From Vombatus ursinus (Eukaryota > Chordata > Mammalia > Diprotodontia > Vombatidae), in contig NW_020954556.1 of the NCBI RefSeq assembly GCF_900497805.2, positions 58,594,237 through 58,658,236 on the forward strand: a stretch of DNA of 64,000 nt. The letters run 5' to 3'. Position numbers and translations under genes: made by a program. The notes under the pieces were generated by a model. That model saw only the letters and a list, made by a program, of their open reading frames with translations. It was not told where the DNA came from and made no database searches. Shown here piece by piece: positions 63,435-64,000 of the stretch. The stretch's first letter is position 1. Each line of letters starts with the position of its first letter.

Positions 63435-63550
63435 TGTGGCACCTACCTCACAGGAATACAGTGAGTATCAAAAAAGACAGTGAATATAATATATTTTGCA
63501 AACATTAAAGAGCTACATAAAGTCAGCTGCTATTATGATCTATATATTTC
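63435..63550 (+). mobile_element. MIR tail
   Basis: GGCACCTACCTCACAGGAAT, ATTTTGCAAACATTAAAGAG. Confidence 0.6.
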
Positions 63551-64000
63551 TTTGTTTATATTCCCTGGTGTCAATACAAAAATAGCCATCCCACTTAGGT
63601 GGAGGGGTTCAAGAGGTGTTTTCTCACCCCCTTTCTCTGCACCCTCCCTCTGCCTACTTAGAGGGTCCATATCTCTGAAATTCTCTTACTTCCTAATCTG
63701 AACTCCCATTCCTCAGTCAACAAACAAATCCCAAATGTTGGAAACCTGATTGCAAGTTATGAGAGTGGAGCATCGAGATGTATACCTGAAGTTTGATCAG
63801 ATGGAAAGGATAAGAGGGGTAGCCAAGGGTGCAGAACATCTGGTTATCAAAATCTGCTTGAGACTCCCTTGCAGACGATAGCTGCAGTGAACTACAATTT
63901 GAACTGAAGTTTTGGCTGGAATGTGCTCAGCAGAACAACCTAAACTTGATGAGAAAAAAGCCTTCCTGGGAATCCTCAGAGACTAAGTATCTGTCAACAG
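63551..64000. other. Unassigned stretch
   Basis: No repeat, gene or RNA signal recognised to the window end. Confidence 0.4.

Overview
The window reads as intergenic or intronic DNA from a marsupial. The assignment rests on the repeat set. There are many tRNA-headed MAR1-type SINEs, and a longer SINE whose tail resembles the 3' end of BovB/RTE LINEs. There is an L1-lineage element carrying only ORF1 with marsupial-type L1 3' ends, plus dense MIR/THER1, MIR3/THER2 and L2 fossils, CR1/L3 pieces and RTE copies. I found no convincing host exon, tRNA, rRNA or other RNA gene on either strand. Nearly all open frames are chance runs inside repeats. The clearest real coding relic is the broken ORF1 of the L1-lineage element at 20.9-22.0 kb. 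Family names come from memory of consensus sequences, so each needs a repeat-library search to confirm it.

Layout. 0-3.7 kb: a BovB-like RTE tail followed by a long L2 copy carrying a small inserted element with inverted ends. 3.7-9 kb: mostly unexplained DNA with scattered SINEs and one short unassigned open frame. 9-19 kb: microsatellites, SINEs, L2 and a minus-strand RTE copy. 19.6-22.7 kb: a hAT fossil, then a near-complete half-L1 (HAL1-like) element with candidate target-site duplications. 23-28 kb: L1, RTE and L2 relics; one L2 copy holds an RTE piece, an intact-looking CpG-rich solo LTR with 6-bp target duplications, and a SINE. 28-36 kb: nested SINE, hAT and L2 insertions, a CR1/L3 copy split by L2, and an L1 3' end. 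37-38 kb: a Dong-R4-like LINE relic. 38-50 kb: SINE and L2 clusters with several datable nestings. 50-51.6 kb: an L1 whose middle segment is inverted. 52-64 kb: L2, MIR, a hAT fossil, two candidate old LTRs and one unclassified retroposon with clear target duplication.

No gene system is encoded. What the sequence offers is a layered record of retrotransposition. L2/MIR form the oldest layer. hAT and RTE sit within it. MAR1 and the RTE-tailed SINEs are younger, and the HAL1-like element and solo LTR are probably the youngest. A few non-repeat stretches with unusual symmetry (9.78 kb, 42.56 kb) are candidates for conserved non-coding DNA, which only cross-species alignment can test.
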